A DNA stretch of 64,000 nucleotides, taken from the NCBI RefSeq assembly GCF_042242105.1, contig NC_092032.1, forward strand, positions 14,495,915-14,559,914. The letters run 5' to 3'. The notes under the pieces are model-generated. The model was not told the origin of the DNA and did not search any database. It saw only the letters and a list, made by a program, of their open reading frames with translations. The stretch comes from Pempheris klunzingeri (taxonomy: Eukaryota; Chordata; Actinopteri; Acropomatiformes; Pempheridae). Position numbers and translations under genes: made by a program. Positions 10,701 to 21,812 of this stretch are shown in pieces. Position 1 is the first letter of the stretch; each line of letters begins with the position of its first letter.

Positions 10701-13216
10701 GGAGGACCTCAGAGACTCCTGCCCTCCGATATCCCACATCAGAAAGTGAGTGTTCTTCACCACTATTTCTTCCACATTGCTGCCGATGGTGGGTGACGTG
10801 TGGACCACCTCATTCATCAGACTTAACAAAACAGAATCATAAAATTAGTTTTTGTACAGATGCAGTGAAAAAGGATGACTGATCGTAAATAGGTTCCAAC
10901 GGGAAATTATTTAATTACTAAATTACTGTAAAATACTCACAATTGGTAGAGGATAGTGGTTTTCCCTGCATTGTCTAATCCAACGATTATCACCTTGTGC
11001 TCTGCAAAACAAATATAGCAGATTATCTTGGTGATTTCCAGGATACACAGTAAAACAATCCTGAGGAGCTCATCGTTTTTGAGAAAACACTGAATGAATT
11101 ATGTGGCAGTGAGTATGTCATAAAGTATATCTGGATCAGATCAACACATTCCTGTCATTCACTGCTGCCCATTTAAAGTCATACAGGCTAAACGTCCCTC
11201 CTTAAAACCTCTTGACCTAATTTTTCCAAGTGTAGCCGAATCCTCTGTAACTTCTTTCCATTCAGAGAAACCAGCTAACTCAGTTTGAAGCAGTAAAGGC
11301 TTAGACGGCTGAATTACAGCCGACACGGACGTGCCAAAATATCCCACTTTAGTGTTTTGACTTTTCCGGCCTTCAGAGGCCTCTGGTTGCAGAGGAGGAA
11401 GGAAGTCTGGTCAGAGGGCTCGCTGTTCTGACAGTGTCAGTGCACCATACAGGGTTTTGGAAGATTGTGTGTGTCTATTGCTTCCTAAAAGAGAAGCCAC
11501 CCTGTGATCCTGACGTCCAGACTAAACTGACTGGTGCCTTTACTATCATCAAGTCCGGAATCCAAATGGTGGGGGAAAAAAAAAAAGAAGAAAAAAAAAA
11601 AAGGTCTCTTTTTAAACATACATACAGCTCCCCAAACACTTAGAAATAGAAACAACCAATTGCAAAGGGAACAATGTGCAACTCCAGTACGTGTCACACA
11701 GTTTGGGAATCCTTTGAAATGCCACCTAGAACAAATTAGATGCTAATATTAGCAGTGGATTCCCTAAAAATAGTTATCCAAGCAGACCACTTCCAGGTTA
11801 CTGATTTCTTGTTTCTTCTACAGATTTACAATATTACCACGGGAAAGATGCACATTGTCACAGGCTGCATGCAACCATCTTTGATGTCTTTGGCTCTTCT
11901 GTCACAAAATGGGACACTTTTTAAAGCTCAGTAAAACACAGCACCTCAGGCATATGTGCTTGTTTTTCTGTAGCAAACACCGCAGGAAAATGACTCAAAA
12001 TATAATAAAACAACATCAAAACACAATTAGAGTGCAATTTCACAATTGTCAGCACCAGCACTGGTCTAATTAGCTTCTTCTCAGGTGATCTAATTACATA
12101 GTGTTCATTACATGTAATTAGCTACTACTCTGTTGCTGACAGACTTCCCCTGTAATCTCTTAGAGGCGATTGAAACTTTACACTGTGAACAAGATAATCC
12201 AGAGGTAAGGAATGAGTCTCTGGCCTCCCCTGGGCCGGGGCAACAATGCTACACAGGCCAAAGGACAAGATGAGAAAGATTCATACAAGTTCACTATAAA
12301 TCATCGATCAGACCAGAATATAAAGACACTCAGCAATTCATGGTTTTGTTTAGCCTGCAACAGATCCAGATCATTTATTAATCTTCATCATCTGAACCAG
12401 CTCAAAAACCTTTTCTTTCCTACTCTTTCATCACAGCAAAAAGTAATACTCACACACACACAAAGGAAGAAAACTACTGATCAAACCAGTAAGATGTGGC
12501 TGAGTACTTCATAAATACCTCATAGATTCAATCTATCTTATATCAGAAAAAAAATCCCCTTATTATGTACCATGCAGTTTGAAATTAGAAAACAAACTTC
12601 TGTAATAATCACACAAATTATGAGAGAAAGGTTTTGGAGAAACTGTGGGATTAGCTCGGCTCTTTGTTTCCCTTCTTCACTTTTTTCTCCTCCTCTGTTG
12701 GTTTTGTTCCTTTTTCCACTTGCTGACAAGAAAAAAAAAATCTGGACGAGAGTATTTACAGCTGTTTAGAAAGTCAGAGAAAAGTTATGTAATGTAATGT
12801 GATGTGTCCTGGAAAGTAAGACAAAGCTGATTGACAACTCGATGAATACGCTCTTGCAGGCTTACTTTGAGTTAAGGCAATTATGTTGGTTGACAAAGTG
12901 ATAAACAGATTAACTATTAGTGGTTGGTAGTGTTAGTGGAGGTATGGTTTAAATGGCTGCCTTGGCGTACAACTTAAACAGAGATAGTTGAGCCGCAGTC
13001 TCGAAGTTAAAGAGATGTGAGGTAGTGATCCCCCCCCCCCCCCCCCCCCCCCCCATCTGTTATTAAAGGCTCGCTGCTCACTTTATGCTAACGGGCTAAC
13101 TGTTCACATTATCCTCGGTTGAGCAGCTAGCGCCGAGTAAATGAGCCGTAACAACTTCACCGACACCCACCTTGGTTACAGAAGAAGCTCCACAGTTTGG
13201 CGAATATGAGGCCCAT
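7788..13216 (-). CDS. arl5b: ADP-ribosylation factor-like protein 5B
   Basis: Coding exons, in transcript order, are 13171-13216, 10941-11001, 10674-10821, 9276-9359, 8911-9062 and 7788-7836. They total 540 nt, or 179 aa, the usual ARL5 length. The small GTPase motifs are complete: Gly2 for myristoylation in [11 protein letters not shown]-loop GLDNAGKT (23-30), switch 2 WDIGGQE (65-71), NKQD (125-128) and CCALTGEG (157-164). The N-terminus and [11 protein letters not shown] match ARL5B rather than ARL5A; the C-terminus is [10 protein letters not shown] where human ends in IGVR. Known ARL5 proteins act at the trans-Golgi and recruit the GARP tether for endosome-to-Golgi transport. The linkage with nsun6 and cacnb2 supports the 5B assignment over 5A or 5C. 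Confidence 0.95.
9892..10250 (+). repeat. Dispersed teleost repeat, family B copy 1 (arl5b intron)
   Basis: Phrases such as gtcaattaattgtttagtct and ccaaaagatattcagttaac recur, in degraded form and in the same order, at 42692-42935, 53471-53795, 62527-62700 and 62765-62890. It lies in an arl5b intron. I know these phrases as a very common teleost interspersed repeat but cannot name the family. Confidence 0.55.
11002..13029 (-). other. arl5b: arl5b intron 1
   Basis: This is the largest arl5b intron. It contains oligo(A) blocks near 11575-11601 and 12731-12740. I saw no coding segment. The poly(C) tract near its 5' end is listed separately. Confidence 0.7.
13030..13054. repeat. Poly(C)25 homopolymer
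   Basis: An uninterrupted run of 25 C on the plus strand (25 G on the arl5b sense strand), 117 bp inside intron 1 from the arl5b first coding exon. Homopolymers of this length are prone to sequencing and replication slippage, so the exact count is uncertain. Confidence 0.9.
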
Positions 13217-13633
13217 TGTTCAGGTTAATACCAATGTCCGTCCGTCCGTCAGTAGAGTGGGCAGCGGCACCGAGCTTCTCCACTCCTGGGTCCACACCGT
13301 TCAGTCCGCGGCTGGCTGCGGCTAGCTAACATTAGCCGGATGATCTCTTGTCCGCTAAACACCTCACCGACCGTTTCAACGCAGCCTCCATGCGCCCCGG
13401 CTACATGTAAAAACGCAGCTAGCACGAGGATAAAATGGTGAAAGCTAACATAGATGTGTTGACTGATTATCGAGCGTCTCGGGTGTCGTTAAAGCCTCCA
13501 CGAATCGTATAAAAACACAGGGTGAGGTGAGGAGCGCAGCGCCGTGCTGACTCTGCTCCTACGGCTTCTCCTGCCCGTTAGCTGCTGGCAGTGGTTCGGT
13601 GAAAAAAATAAGCAACCCCAGCTATTCACTTAT

Positions 13634-13648
13634 CTTCCGGTTACGTCA
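13634..13648 (-). promoter_or_regulatory. arl5b: CRE-ETS composite element, arl5b promoter
   Basis: On the minus strand the sequence reads TGACGTAACCGGAAG: a CREB/ATF half-site followed directly by an ETS core. A second TGACGT half-site lies just upstream (13651-13656). It sits about 420 bp upstream of the arl5b ATG, where a start site would be expected. Confidence 0.6.
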
Positions 13649-13659
13649 TAACGTCAGAC

Positions 13660-14110
13660 GTGATAACAGTTCGCCTGTTTGTTTGTTTTTTTGAGGGCAG
13701 TTTTCCAAAATGCAAGAAAAGGCTTTTAAAAACGGGCCAGATGTTAAATATAATATATATAGATAAATAATGCACTAGCACAGAGTTGCAATAATATGTA
13801 ATAATAATAATTTATGGGATTTACAGCAAAGATATTCTAAATGGTGTCAATGTTTAAAATGTCATGAATAATGATAATACTAATAATAATAGTGTAGTGT
13901 TATAGAAAAAATGTTTTTTCCTTTTCTTTTATAGACCTCACTGATGACAAATAATGTAACACTTTATTTTAAGCCCCTCATTAAGTAATTCTAGCGGCAT
14001 ATAAACACGTAAGAAATGGCCTGAATGTGATCCGATAGCTAAAATTGTATTTTTTTAAATTTTGTATCTTTGTAATTTGATTTATGAATTCAACTAGTGT
14101 GACGTGAAGG
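13660..14110. other. AT-rich spacer between the arl5b and nsun6 promoters
   Basis: The core of the divergent intergenic region is strongly A/T-rich (ataataataattt-type sequence) and has no open frame of note. It separates the two CRE-ETS elements. Confidence 0.6.
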
Positions 14111-14114
14111 CAAG

Positions 14115-14129
14115 TGACGTATGCGGAAG
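14115..14129 (+). promoter_or_regulatory. nsun6: CRE-ETS composite element, nsun6 promoter
   Basis: TGACGTATGCGGAAG matches the arl5b element in 13 of 15 positions, oriented toward nsun6. Another TGACGT half-site lies just upstream, near 14100. A donor GTGAGT at 14179 suggests a short noncoding first exon of nsun6 from about 14130 to 14178, spliced to the acceptor before 14722. Confidence 0.55.
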
Positions 14130-14730
14130 TAACAGCGTGGGCATGCCAAAACAGCAACTGTCCATGCCTACGCTAAGCGTGAGTAGCTAAAGCTCATTAA
14201 AAGAGCCTTTACATCGCCTACACTCTTAAAATGGACTTTTAATTTAACAAACCACGTATTGATTATTAATGTAAGAAGCGGGGGTGATGAATATGAGTAG
14301 TCGGATTATGAATATGATCGTGTTGGAGGTGACGTTGAATGAGTTGTACTTTAAATGTGTTTTATAACACGTACAGCTTCAATGTTGACAGCTGAATCTT
14401 CTTTAGGCTGAAATGTAAATGTTATTTTAATACAGTATCTCACATTTGTTACACTTAATTTAGATGGTGCCATTAATAGACGGCAATTGTAAAGAAGAAT
14501 ATATAGGCAAGCTTGTTTTTTTTTCTGTCTGTTCAGTTGCTATTCATTTTAATCTCAATTATTTGTATTTCATTGCATTGGCATAACACTTATCTCCAAT
14601 AGCAGAAAACTAACATTATAATGATAGTTATATCTGTCTCTACTGCAGAAATAAACCAAGGTAATTGCTGCAATTCATTATTTGCTCTTCTGTTACTGAC
14701 TGGATCCTCTTCTATGCACAGACTGAAGAA

Positions 14731-17700
14731 ATGTCTATTTTTCCAAGAATTTCTCTGAAGCCCGAAGTGACTGATTTTCTCAGGAGTGTCTTCCTAAACA
14801 AAGAGGTAGGAATTTATATCCATTCTCTCTACTGGAGAATCATTAATATACCTCACAAAAAGAAATTTAATGTTGTCTTTCAGTGGAAAAGATTATGTGA
14901 GAAGATTTTAGTTGTTCTGATGTCACAAGCACAAATACAATCGGCTTTTCACCAAAACCATTTTCATCCCATTGATGTTGGTGTTAAATGGGATATTCTG
15001 CAGACAAACGTTCTTTTAATCAGGCTGATTTGAAGTGAAAATTATGATTTAAAATATGTGCAAAAGTGACTTCTTTTTGGACTTGCTCGTGTTGCGTTCA
15101 GGTGTTAGCTGCGGTCGACCATCAGGAGGCAGAGTGTCGTTTCCAGAAGCTGCTCACATGCCTGTCTCACCCTCCTTCGTACACGTGTGTTCGGGCGAGC
15201 ACTCATCTAGCTCCCCTGGAAGAGATCAGACACAAGTTAGGAGAAGAGCTGCAAAAGGTTAGTCTTTGCCTGAATATGTTTTGAGATGTTTGTGCCCCAC
15301 GGTCGTGGTCAGCCGAGTCCTAATCGCTCAGTATGTTGTTGTCCTCGTAGCAGCAGATGTGCAGCTCATCAGCAGAGGAGGTCTGCGCTCAGATTCTTCC
15401 TCACCCTCGAATTCCAGATGTGCTGCTCCTTCCTGTCGATGGCCCGAGGTATGCGAGGAATGCTGGAATCTGAATCTGCTCTATGGAGAACACACTTAGC
15501 CTTAAATTGCAGTATCGGTCCCACCACTGGGCGGGTGTTTCCTGAGGCCAAACCCACACAGTTTCATGGAAGGAAGACAGAAAAAATAGACACTTTTCAT
15601 TCACCAATTCCAGTAGTGCACATTTTTTAGGTGTGTGTTTCCCAAAGACATAAAAATACAGTTACAACAATAAAGATCTCTTGCGCAGTTTGAGTGAAAT
15701 ACATGTTTTTGCACATGACTTATTTCTGAGTACATGCAGAAACACAAGCGGATACATCTACTGACCGACAATCAAAGAAAGCTTTAAAATATTGCAAGTA
15801 ATTGTCCATGCATGCCAAGAAGTTGATTGCACAAATTGTTCGTACTCTGCCACAGTCCCAGGATGTCAAACGAGGCTGATTTAGAAGGGTGTGACCTCCT
15901 TTTCTCTTGTGTTTCCAGACCTGTGAAGCAGCTCAGCTCAGAGGTGGTGGTTGGTGCTCAGTGTGGCAGCGCCGTGCTGAGAGGTGCCAATGTCTTTGCC
16001 CCGGGGATCCTCGCCAGCCCCAAGTGTAAGACTCAAAGACGTGTACCTAAAGTACATTAAAATCCACATCTGTATTTATCTTATATGGCTTTTTACTTTG
16101 TTGATTGTGGCGATCTAACATGAAATCTACCTGTGATGTGTTTCTTTGTTCTCAGACATGAAGGCTGGAGACGTGGTGTCTGTCTTCTCTGACTTGGAGG
16201 GGAAGTGCACCCGAGGAGCCACGAGCTTCCAGGGAAAGAGAGCATTTGTGGGAAATGGAGTCGCTCAAATGCACCGCTCCAGCATCTTCTGCACAGATGC
16301 ACCTGCCAAGTAAATAGACTTTTAGAAATTAGTTAGATTAGTTATTAGCTTCAGTGTGATATAAGAAGGACAACGTAGTTGGTACGCTAAATGAATAAAC
16401 AAGTAAGGAAATAATTGTCAGAAATAGGCCATTATTGTTCATAAAAACAATAATGTGATCGTGTGGTCTCAAATTTAAAGAGGAAAACAATGCAGTCACT
16501 GTGTCTGTTACTTAAGAGGAATAGGTGTTCGGATGGTGGAGCCACTTTACCAGAGTCCTTCCTTCGATGGTGTTCTACCCAACCTGGCATTCCTACAGGT
16601 ATTTATACTATTAGAATGTATAACAGAGTACTTTTGTGCACTTTTCCTATCTATTAGTGCCAGAACAATGAATTGGTGGCATATAAACTGGCTTTTCAGA
16701 GCAGGGGGGTGCCCTCCTAGAGCTTTTGGACACTGTTTTGCCTCGTCACATCACAGTGATTTCATGTTATGCAGAACCTCCCGTCTGTAGTCGTGGGACA
16801 CGTGCTCGGGCCTCGTCCTGGAGAACGCATCTTGGATATGTGCGCCGCTCCCGGAGGGAAGACCTGCCACATCGCTGCGCTCATGGGGGATCAGGTACAA
16901 GTCCTGCAGAGTTAATGAACAGCTGTATGTTGTATGCTGTATGGAGCTGATGTTAGCTGCTGCAGGGAGAATAATCGATATGCTGGAAACACCAAACATC
17001 AAAATGTTCAGCACAATTAGGGCTTTATTGCTAATACACCTTTACACCTTTATTACTTTCCAGAATATTCCATATTTGATAGTTTTCCTCATTCAAATGA
17101 ATGAAAAGAATATTAAGACTGTTAAACTTGTAACTTCAGATTCCTCTTACTACTTTTCATACATAATTGTTCATCAAGACGTAGAACCACGTAACCAGTA
17201 CATTTACTCAATTCCTATACTTAAGTGCATGTTTGAAGTATCTGTACTTTACTTGAGCATTTCCTTTTTCATGTTTACTCCAAGATATTGATCTGACTGC
17301 TATATTTACCAATAGCATTACATAATATTTAAATCATATGATCAGCTTCTGAAATGTGGTGTAGTGTTCAGTGAAAAATTTAGTGTTTTTAGTATTAAAC
17401 TGCCCAACATTTTATTTAATATTTAAAATGAACAAAACTACTACTCACACATAAATGCATAAATTAAAATATACAGTGTACTGTGTAACACTATTAAAGG
17501 GGTCATGTAATTGTGTTACTTTAAGTACATTTTGCTCTTGAATGCTGGACTTTTACTTATGTAATGAAGTACTTTGTGCTACCGCCTCTACCTAAGTAAA
17601 CGATCTCAATTCTCTATAACGGATATTAATGAGTTTGTATCTCTTTCCCTCTCAAACAGGGCGAGGTTGTGGCCTTGGACAGGATCCGAAGTAAGATCGA

Positions 17701-19360
17701 TCGGATTCGTCAAAATGCCCAAATGTTGCATCTGCGTTCGATCAAAGCTTATTTCTTTAACAGCACTCAAGCTGTGAGCAGTGGCCCAGCACAAGACACT
17801 GAAGGTACAGACTGACAACACATCTAGGTTTCTCCTGTTGATATTTGTCAATGAATAGGAAGGACTCAGTATATAGCGCTCCTGTTTCTGAACACGTTCC
17901 AGGACCTCCTTTCCTTCCTGAAAGTTTCGACCGGGTTCTGCTGGACGCTCCCTGCAGCGGACTCGGACAGAGACCCAACATGGCCAGTAACTGGAGCCTC
18001 AAGGAGATCTGTTCCTACCAGCCACTGCAGCGCAAGTTGTTCCACGCTGTAGGTTTGCCCACACACAGATAAAGCGTCCTTATTGCTGCCACCAGTTTGG
18101 GTCACTGTTTGATGGATCGATCACATTGACAGCAACTCATTTCAACCAGTAGATGGCAGCATTGGGCAGTTCTGCACTGCTGTGTGGCTTGAATCCACGT
18201 CTTAAAAGGGAAAACGCACCTCATAATAATATTTATGGACATTTTCCCTCTGATCTTTTACTTGCAGGTCTTCCAGTCCACTCAAACTGTAATGTTGATA
18301 ATTTGATTAGTTGTTTTCTTTGTTTTTACTCTCCATTGGGTCCTGAAAGAAAGTATTTCTACTTGTAACTTGAGCAATAGTCTAATAGCCTAAAAACCTA
18401 AAATCAAATAGGAAATCTGGTTTATGCTGGATTTTTTTCTTTTTGTATGGCTAGCGGATGGATTATTAGAGGGAGATTAGAGTCCAATGCAGAGCTCATC
18501 ATTTATCCCAGTGACATACAGTCTCCAACCGTGTCCACCAGAATTTTCTCAAGGTTATTCAGTATGTATGTAGTATCTGTGGAAGACGAGACTCCTTTTT
18601 AGTAGATAAGTGTCAGTGTTTGACAAGTTGATCTTATTTTTGACTAGTTCAGGGCGGCGGAAGTAAGTGGATATGGTGAACATGGCAGCAAACACAAATC
18701 CGAAAGTTATGGAGCAACATTGTAATTCATTTGGAATCATGTTTCTGCCTGCCTGATGAAAAGAAGTCTATTATTTAGCTCCTGAGGGAAAATAGCTTTT
18801 AGCTGCTCACTGTGTCTGTCTGAGCGGGCAGCGTACAGTCGGTTTTTAGAGGGTTTTTGCTAAAAATGACGCCATGAAAGTATAAATTATAGCCACTTTA
18901 ATAAATGATCTTAATGTATTTCTGAACTAAATCCATATATCTTGTGTGATTGCAGGCAGTGCGGTTGCTGAAGAAAGGAGGGGTTCTTGTGTACAGCACA
19001 TGTACGGTGACTCTAGCCGAGAATGAGGAGCAGGTAGCCTGGGCCCTCGACACTTTCCCCTGCCTCACGCTTCAGCCTCAGGTAAAAAAACACTGCAGCC
19101 ACGTGGGCAGCCTCACGAATATGCAGAGAGAGATGTCAGGAAAACTCACCAGATCACCTTCTTGTTCTCGTCTTTCTCAGGAGCCTCACATCGGTGCGGA
19201 AGGCATGCTGGGAGCCGGCCTGTCACCTGAGCAGCTGCGCCTCCTCCAGAGGTTCAGTCCCGAGCTGAGCTGGGACCAGACAGAAACGGCAGCCCCCCTC
19301 CCCTGTAGAGCCGACAGGGACACTATTGGCTTTTTTATTGCCAAGTTCTTGAAAAACTGA
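14731..19360 (+). CDS. nsun6: tRNA/mRNA cytosine-5 methyltransferase NSUN6
   Basis: Coding exons are 14731-14805, 15102-15257, 15351-15448, 15919-16025, 16156-16309, 16517-16598, 16775-16894, 17660-17804, 17903-18048, 18956-19081 and 19181-19360 (eleven segments; phases all fit), 1389 nt or 462 aa against 469 in human. The start MSIFPRISLKPEV matches human MSIFPKISLRPEV. A PUA domain occupies about residues 111-203 (VVGAQCGSAVLRGANVFAPG). The Rossmann methyltransferase follows, with SAM motif CAAPGGKT (247-254), DAPCSG with Cys330 and YSTCT with Cys377, the two catalytic cysteines. The C-terminus is DTIGFFIAKFLKN. Human NSUN6 methylates C72 of tRNA-Cys and tRNA-Thr and a CUCCA motif in mRNA. 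All key residues are intact. The start lies 9 bases inside its exon. The last exon carries the stop TGA at 19358-19360. Confidence 0.96.
17180..17600 (+). repeat. Dispersed teleost repeat, family C copy 1 (nsun6 intron)
   Basis: Phrases such as ctgtactttacttgagcatt and a tail with gtactttgtgctaccgcctc resemble a common teleost repeat that begins and ends with the same kind of 'acttaagtaca' phrase. A second, related copy lies at 25560-25975. Family name unknown to me. Confidence 0.45.
18049..18955 (+). other. nsun6: nsun6 intron between the catalytic exons
   Basis: This 0.9-kb intron separates the exons carrying the two catalytic cysteines. Its 3' part (about 18550-18900) looks like degraded repeat sequence (ttttagctgctcactgtgtc and similar). 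No coding content was seen. Confidence 0.5.
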
Positions 19361-19596
19361 CTGGAGGGCATGTTTTCTCTTACAGCACCATCAGCCGTCA
19401 CACGAGACTGCAGACGGGAACAATAGTGTTTATATTACAACACTCTGTGTGCTTTGACGGGGCAGTGTTGACAAAGACGCTCACTGTGCTGTTTACAGCA
19501 TCTGCCTCTTAACAGCTGCTCTCTAAAACTGCGGGCCATATAGGGATAAGCTTTATAAACACCGAGGGCAAAGGAGAGGGGAGAGCAGAGAAGAGA

Positions 19597-19611
19597 GGGA
19601 GGGAGGGAGGG
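19597..19611 (+). promoter_or_regulatory. nsun6: Predicted G-quadruplex in nsun6 3' UTR
   Basis: GGGAGGGAGGGAGGG has four G-triplets with single-base loops, the most stable parallel quadruplex pattern, on the transcribed sense strand 237 nt after the stop codon. It could fold in the mRNA. Folding and function are inferred. Confidence 0.6.
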
Positions 19612-20057
19612 AGATGTGGGGATGGAGACTGAATGAGTAGTGGCAAATGCAGCAGTGCTAGCGTCGCCATAACAACAGTGACGACACAGCTGCCATGGTG
19701 ACAGCGGATTGGTTGGATCTCAGAGCGCAGACCAGGAAGTAACGTGCAGAAAGAGGTCATGAGAGGTATTAACAATTTAGTGTCTTTTAGTAGTGGTGGA
19801 GACAACTGGGACCTCTAATTAGTACATGTGCTGCTTGTGAGAGAGAAACGATGCTGCGTGTCGTTCTGTCTGAGTCACCAGGGGGAAATCAAGTCCAGTT
19901 TTTTTTCATCATAAAAGTTCCTTTAAAATAAGATTTTGCTCTCTTAGCATTCATTATGTATTACACAACTGCACATTGTCTGATTACACAGATGAAACGA
20001 TCTAAATACAAGCGCTCATCACTAATTTATTCAGTGCAAAGTGAATAATGGGCGTCC

Positions 20058-20063
20058 AATAAA
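20058..20063 (+). terminator. nsun6: nsun6 poly(A) signal (AATAAA)
   Basis: A canonical AATAAA (ccaataaatctgcacc) about 700 nt after the nsun6 stop implies a 3' UTR of 19361 to about 20080. Confidence 0.6.
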
Positions 20064-20624
20064 TCTGCACCGAGTTTAATTTATAGATTCATGCTTGCAG
20101 TGCACAAACATCTGGCCTGCTCCGCTGTCATGCAGCGTTTTGTGGACCTTCACAATGACCTCAGCTCAATCCATCTTCCTGTGAACGGCACCATTAAACT
20201 CCCCATTCACACATCTGCCTGGACACGCCACCTTCCTGGATCTGTGCATGTTAATGTATGTACGGGCAGACCGATGATTAAAATGGCTGCTCTTTTCACT
20301 GCCGCACTGAAGCTTTTTTTCCTGTTTAACATAAAAATCCTCAGATCAAATCAGCTGCATCCCTGGGACTGCCTGTTTGTCTATTTTGGAGATGTGTGTG
20401 TGTGCGTATGAAAGCAGTTTCCCATTTTAGATGCATCCCCTCAGTATTGTCATTCATGTCGATGTTGTCATGACGACTGAGGAGGCAGGTCGGTGAGTCT
20501 ACCTCAGTTTTTCAGCAGAGTTTTAGATGACTATTTTTAGACGCTGCTTCCCTCCTCTGTCTGGGTCTTCTGACAAAGCACACATCAAATACTGCTCCCC
20601 TGTTGTCAGTCCTTTGTTGCCAAC

Positions 20625-20630
20625 TTTATT
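20625..20630 (-). terminator. cacnb2: cacnb2 poly(A) signal (AATAAA on minus strand)
   Basis: Forward tttatt within caactttattctttat reads AATAAA on the minus strand, 1.8 kb downstream of the cacnb2 stop. It leaves a gap of roughly 0.5 kb to the convergent nsun6 3' end, where I see no gene. Other tttatt-like sites between here and the stop could be used too. Confidence 0.5.
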
Positions 20631-21440
20631 CTTTATATTTATGCGTTATGTACATACACATGTACACTGTTAGAAAATCTGTAATGCTACCAATGTAGCA
20701 TAGAAATGGAGTAGTTTTTTTTTAATTACAATTGTCAGGCAAAAACAAAAAGTGAAGGGATCAGGGTTGATGTTTTTGTAAACAGACAGGCTCAATTCAG
20801 ATTTTCAATATCATGAATAAATATGATATATGTGAAAATATGAGTTGATCCAACTTTTGTACGTTGTCGAGCATACAGGGCAGGTGGAGTCTCTTGAACC
20901 ATCAAACACCATCACTTTGTATTAAATAGATCCTAGTCAGGTTACCAAATAAATGGCAAAAGACAGAAAACAAATTGTTTGAGTTGGTTTTAGCAAATGC
21001 ATCTTTTCATTTTTAGTGAGAACCATACTGAGGAAGATCTAACATGAACATTCTTTATACTATGAAGTGGGAGTTAAACAACATTCGTTAGAAAAGGGGT
21101 CAGACTTAATAAAAGATGAACCTTGGTGGAGTTTTGATAGTAGACCTACAGTAAGTTGCAATGTCATATCAAATCGCTTTCACTTGAAACCAACGTGAAT
21201 CAGTAAAAGTGCAGAATAAAGGGTGTATCAATGTTATAAAATGTTTCTGGACCCATACAAAGAGAACAGTACTGCATGTAAAGAGAGGAAGATATTGTAG
21301 AAGTCGTTTGTCTTGTAAGGCAAGACTAAGGTGCACCTCGCAGGAGGCATAAACATGTTAGAACCAAATGTCTAAAACCATGGACGCAGATTTAAAAAAA
21401 AAAAAGGAACTAAGCAATAAATGATGAACGTAAGATTAAG

Positions 21441-21545
21441 GGAGTCTGACGCTTTGGGGAATATGTTTACTAGCTTTCCTGCAGAGAGTTAGATGAGAAG
21501 ATCAATACCACTGTTTGTTAAATGAGTGGTATTGATCTTCTCATC
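21441..21545 (+). repeat. Dispersed teleost repeat, family A, ending in a perfect 21-bp inverted repeat
   Basis: The phrase gcagagagttagatgagaag is the hallmark of this repeat. The arms 21492-21512 and 21525-21545 are perfect reverse complements (21 of 21) around a 12-nt loop. Related fragments are at 26733-26760 (aggaatagtttaacattttg), 54901-54970 (minus strand) and 56212-56290 (gttagcttagcttagcataa). In the original repeat the atcaataccact phrase occurs once, so the second arm is an added inversion. Confidence 0.6.
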
Positions 21546-21659
21546 CAGAGTTTATCAGGTACAGTGGCCTAAAACTAAAGCAGCCTGTGTTATAAATCCT
21601 CCTTCTGTGAAGGGTTTAATGTGTTGGTTGGAACAGTTTTAAAATGTTGACTCAACTTA

Positions 21660-21812
21660 ATGATCATTTTGGAGAATGTAGTTTGTGGTGCTGTCGAACT
21701 GGAGAGTTTGTCTGTTATTCTGACTACCCTAATTTACATAAACAGGAGGTGGACAGAATGATAGAAACCTGACATCAAACGCACCACAAACTACGGCCTC
21801 CAACATGATCAT
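21660..21812. repeat. Imperfect inverted repeat, possible MITE-like element
   Basis: Arms 21660-21691 and 21781-21812 are reverse complements at 28 of 32 positions, with an 89-nt spacer. The inner part of each arm contains gtagtttgtggtgc. It lies within the cacnb2 3' UTR and could form a long hairpin in the transcript. No target-site duplication was established. Confidence 0.55.
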
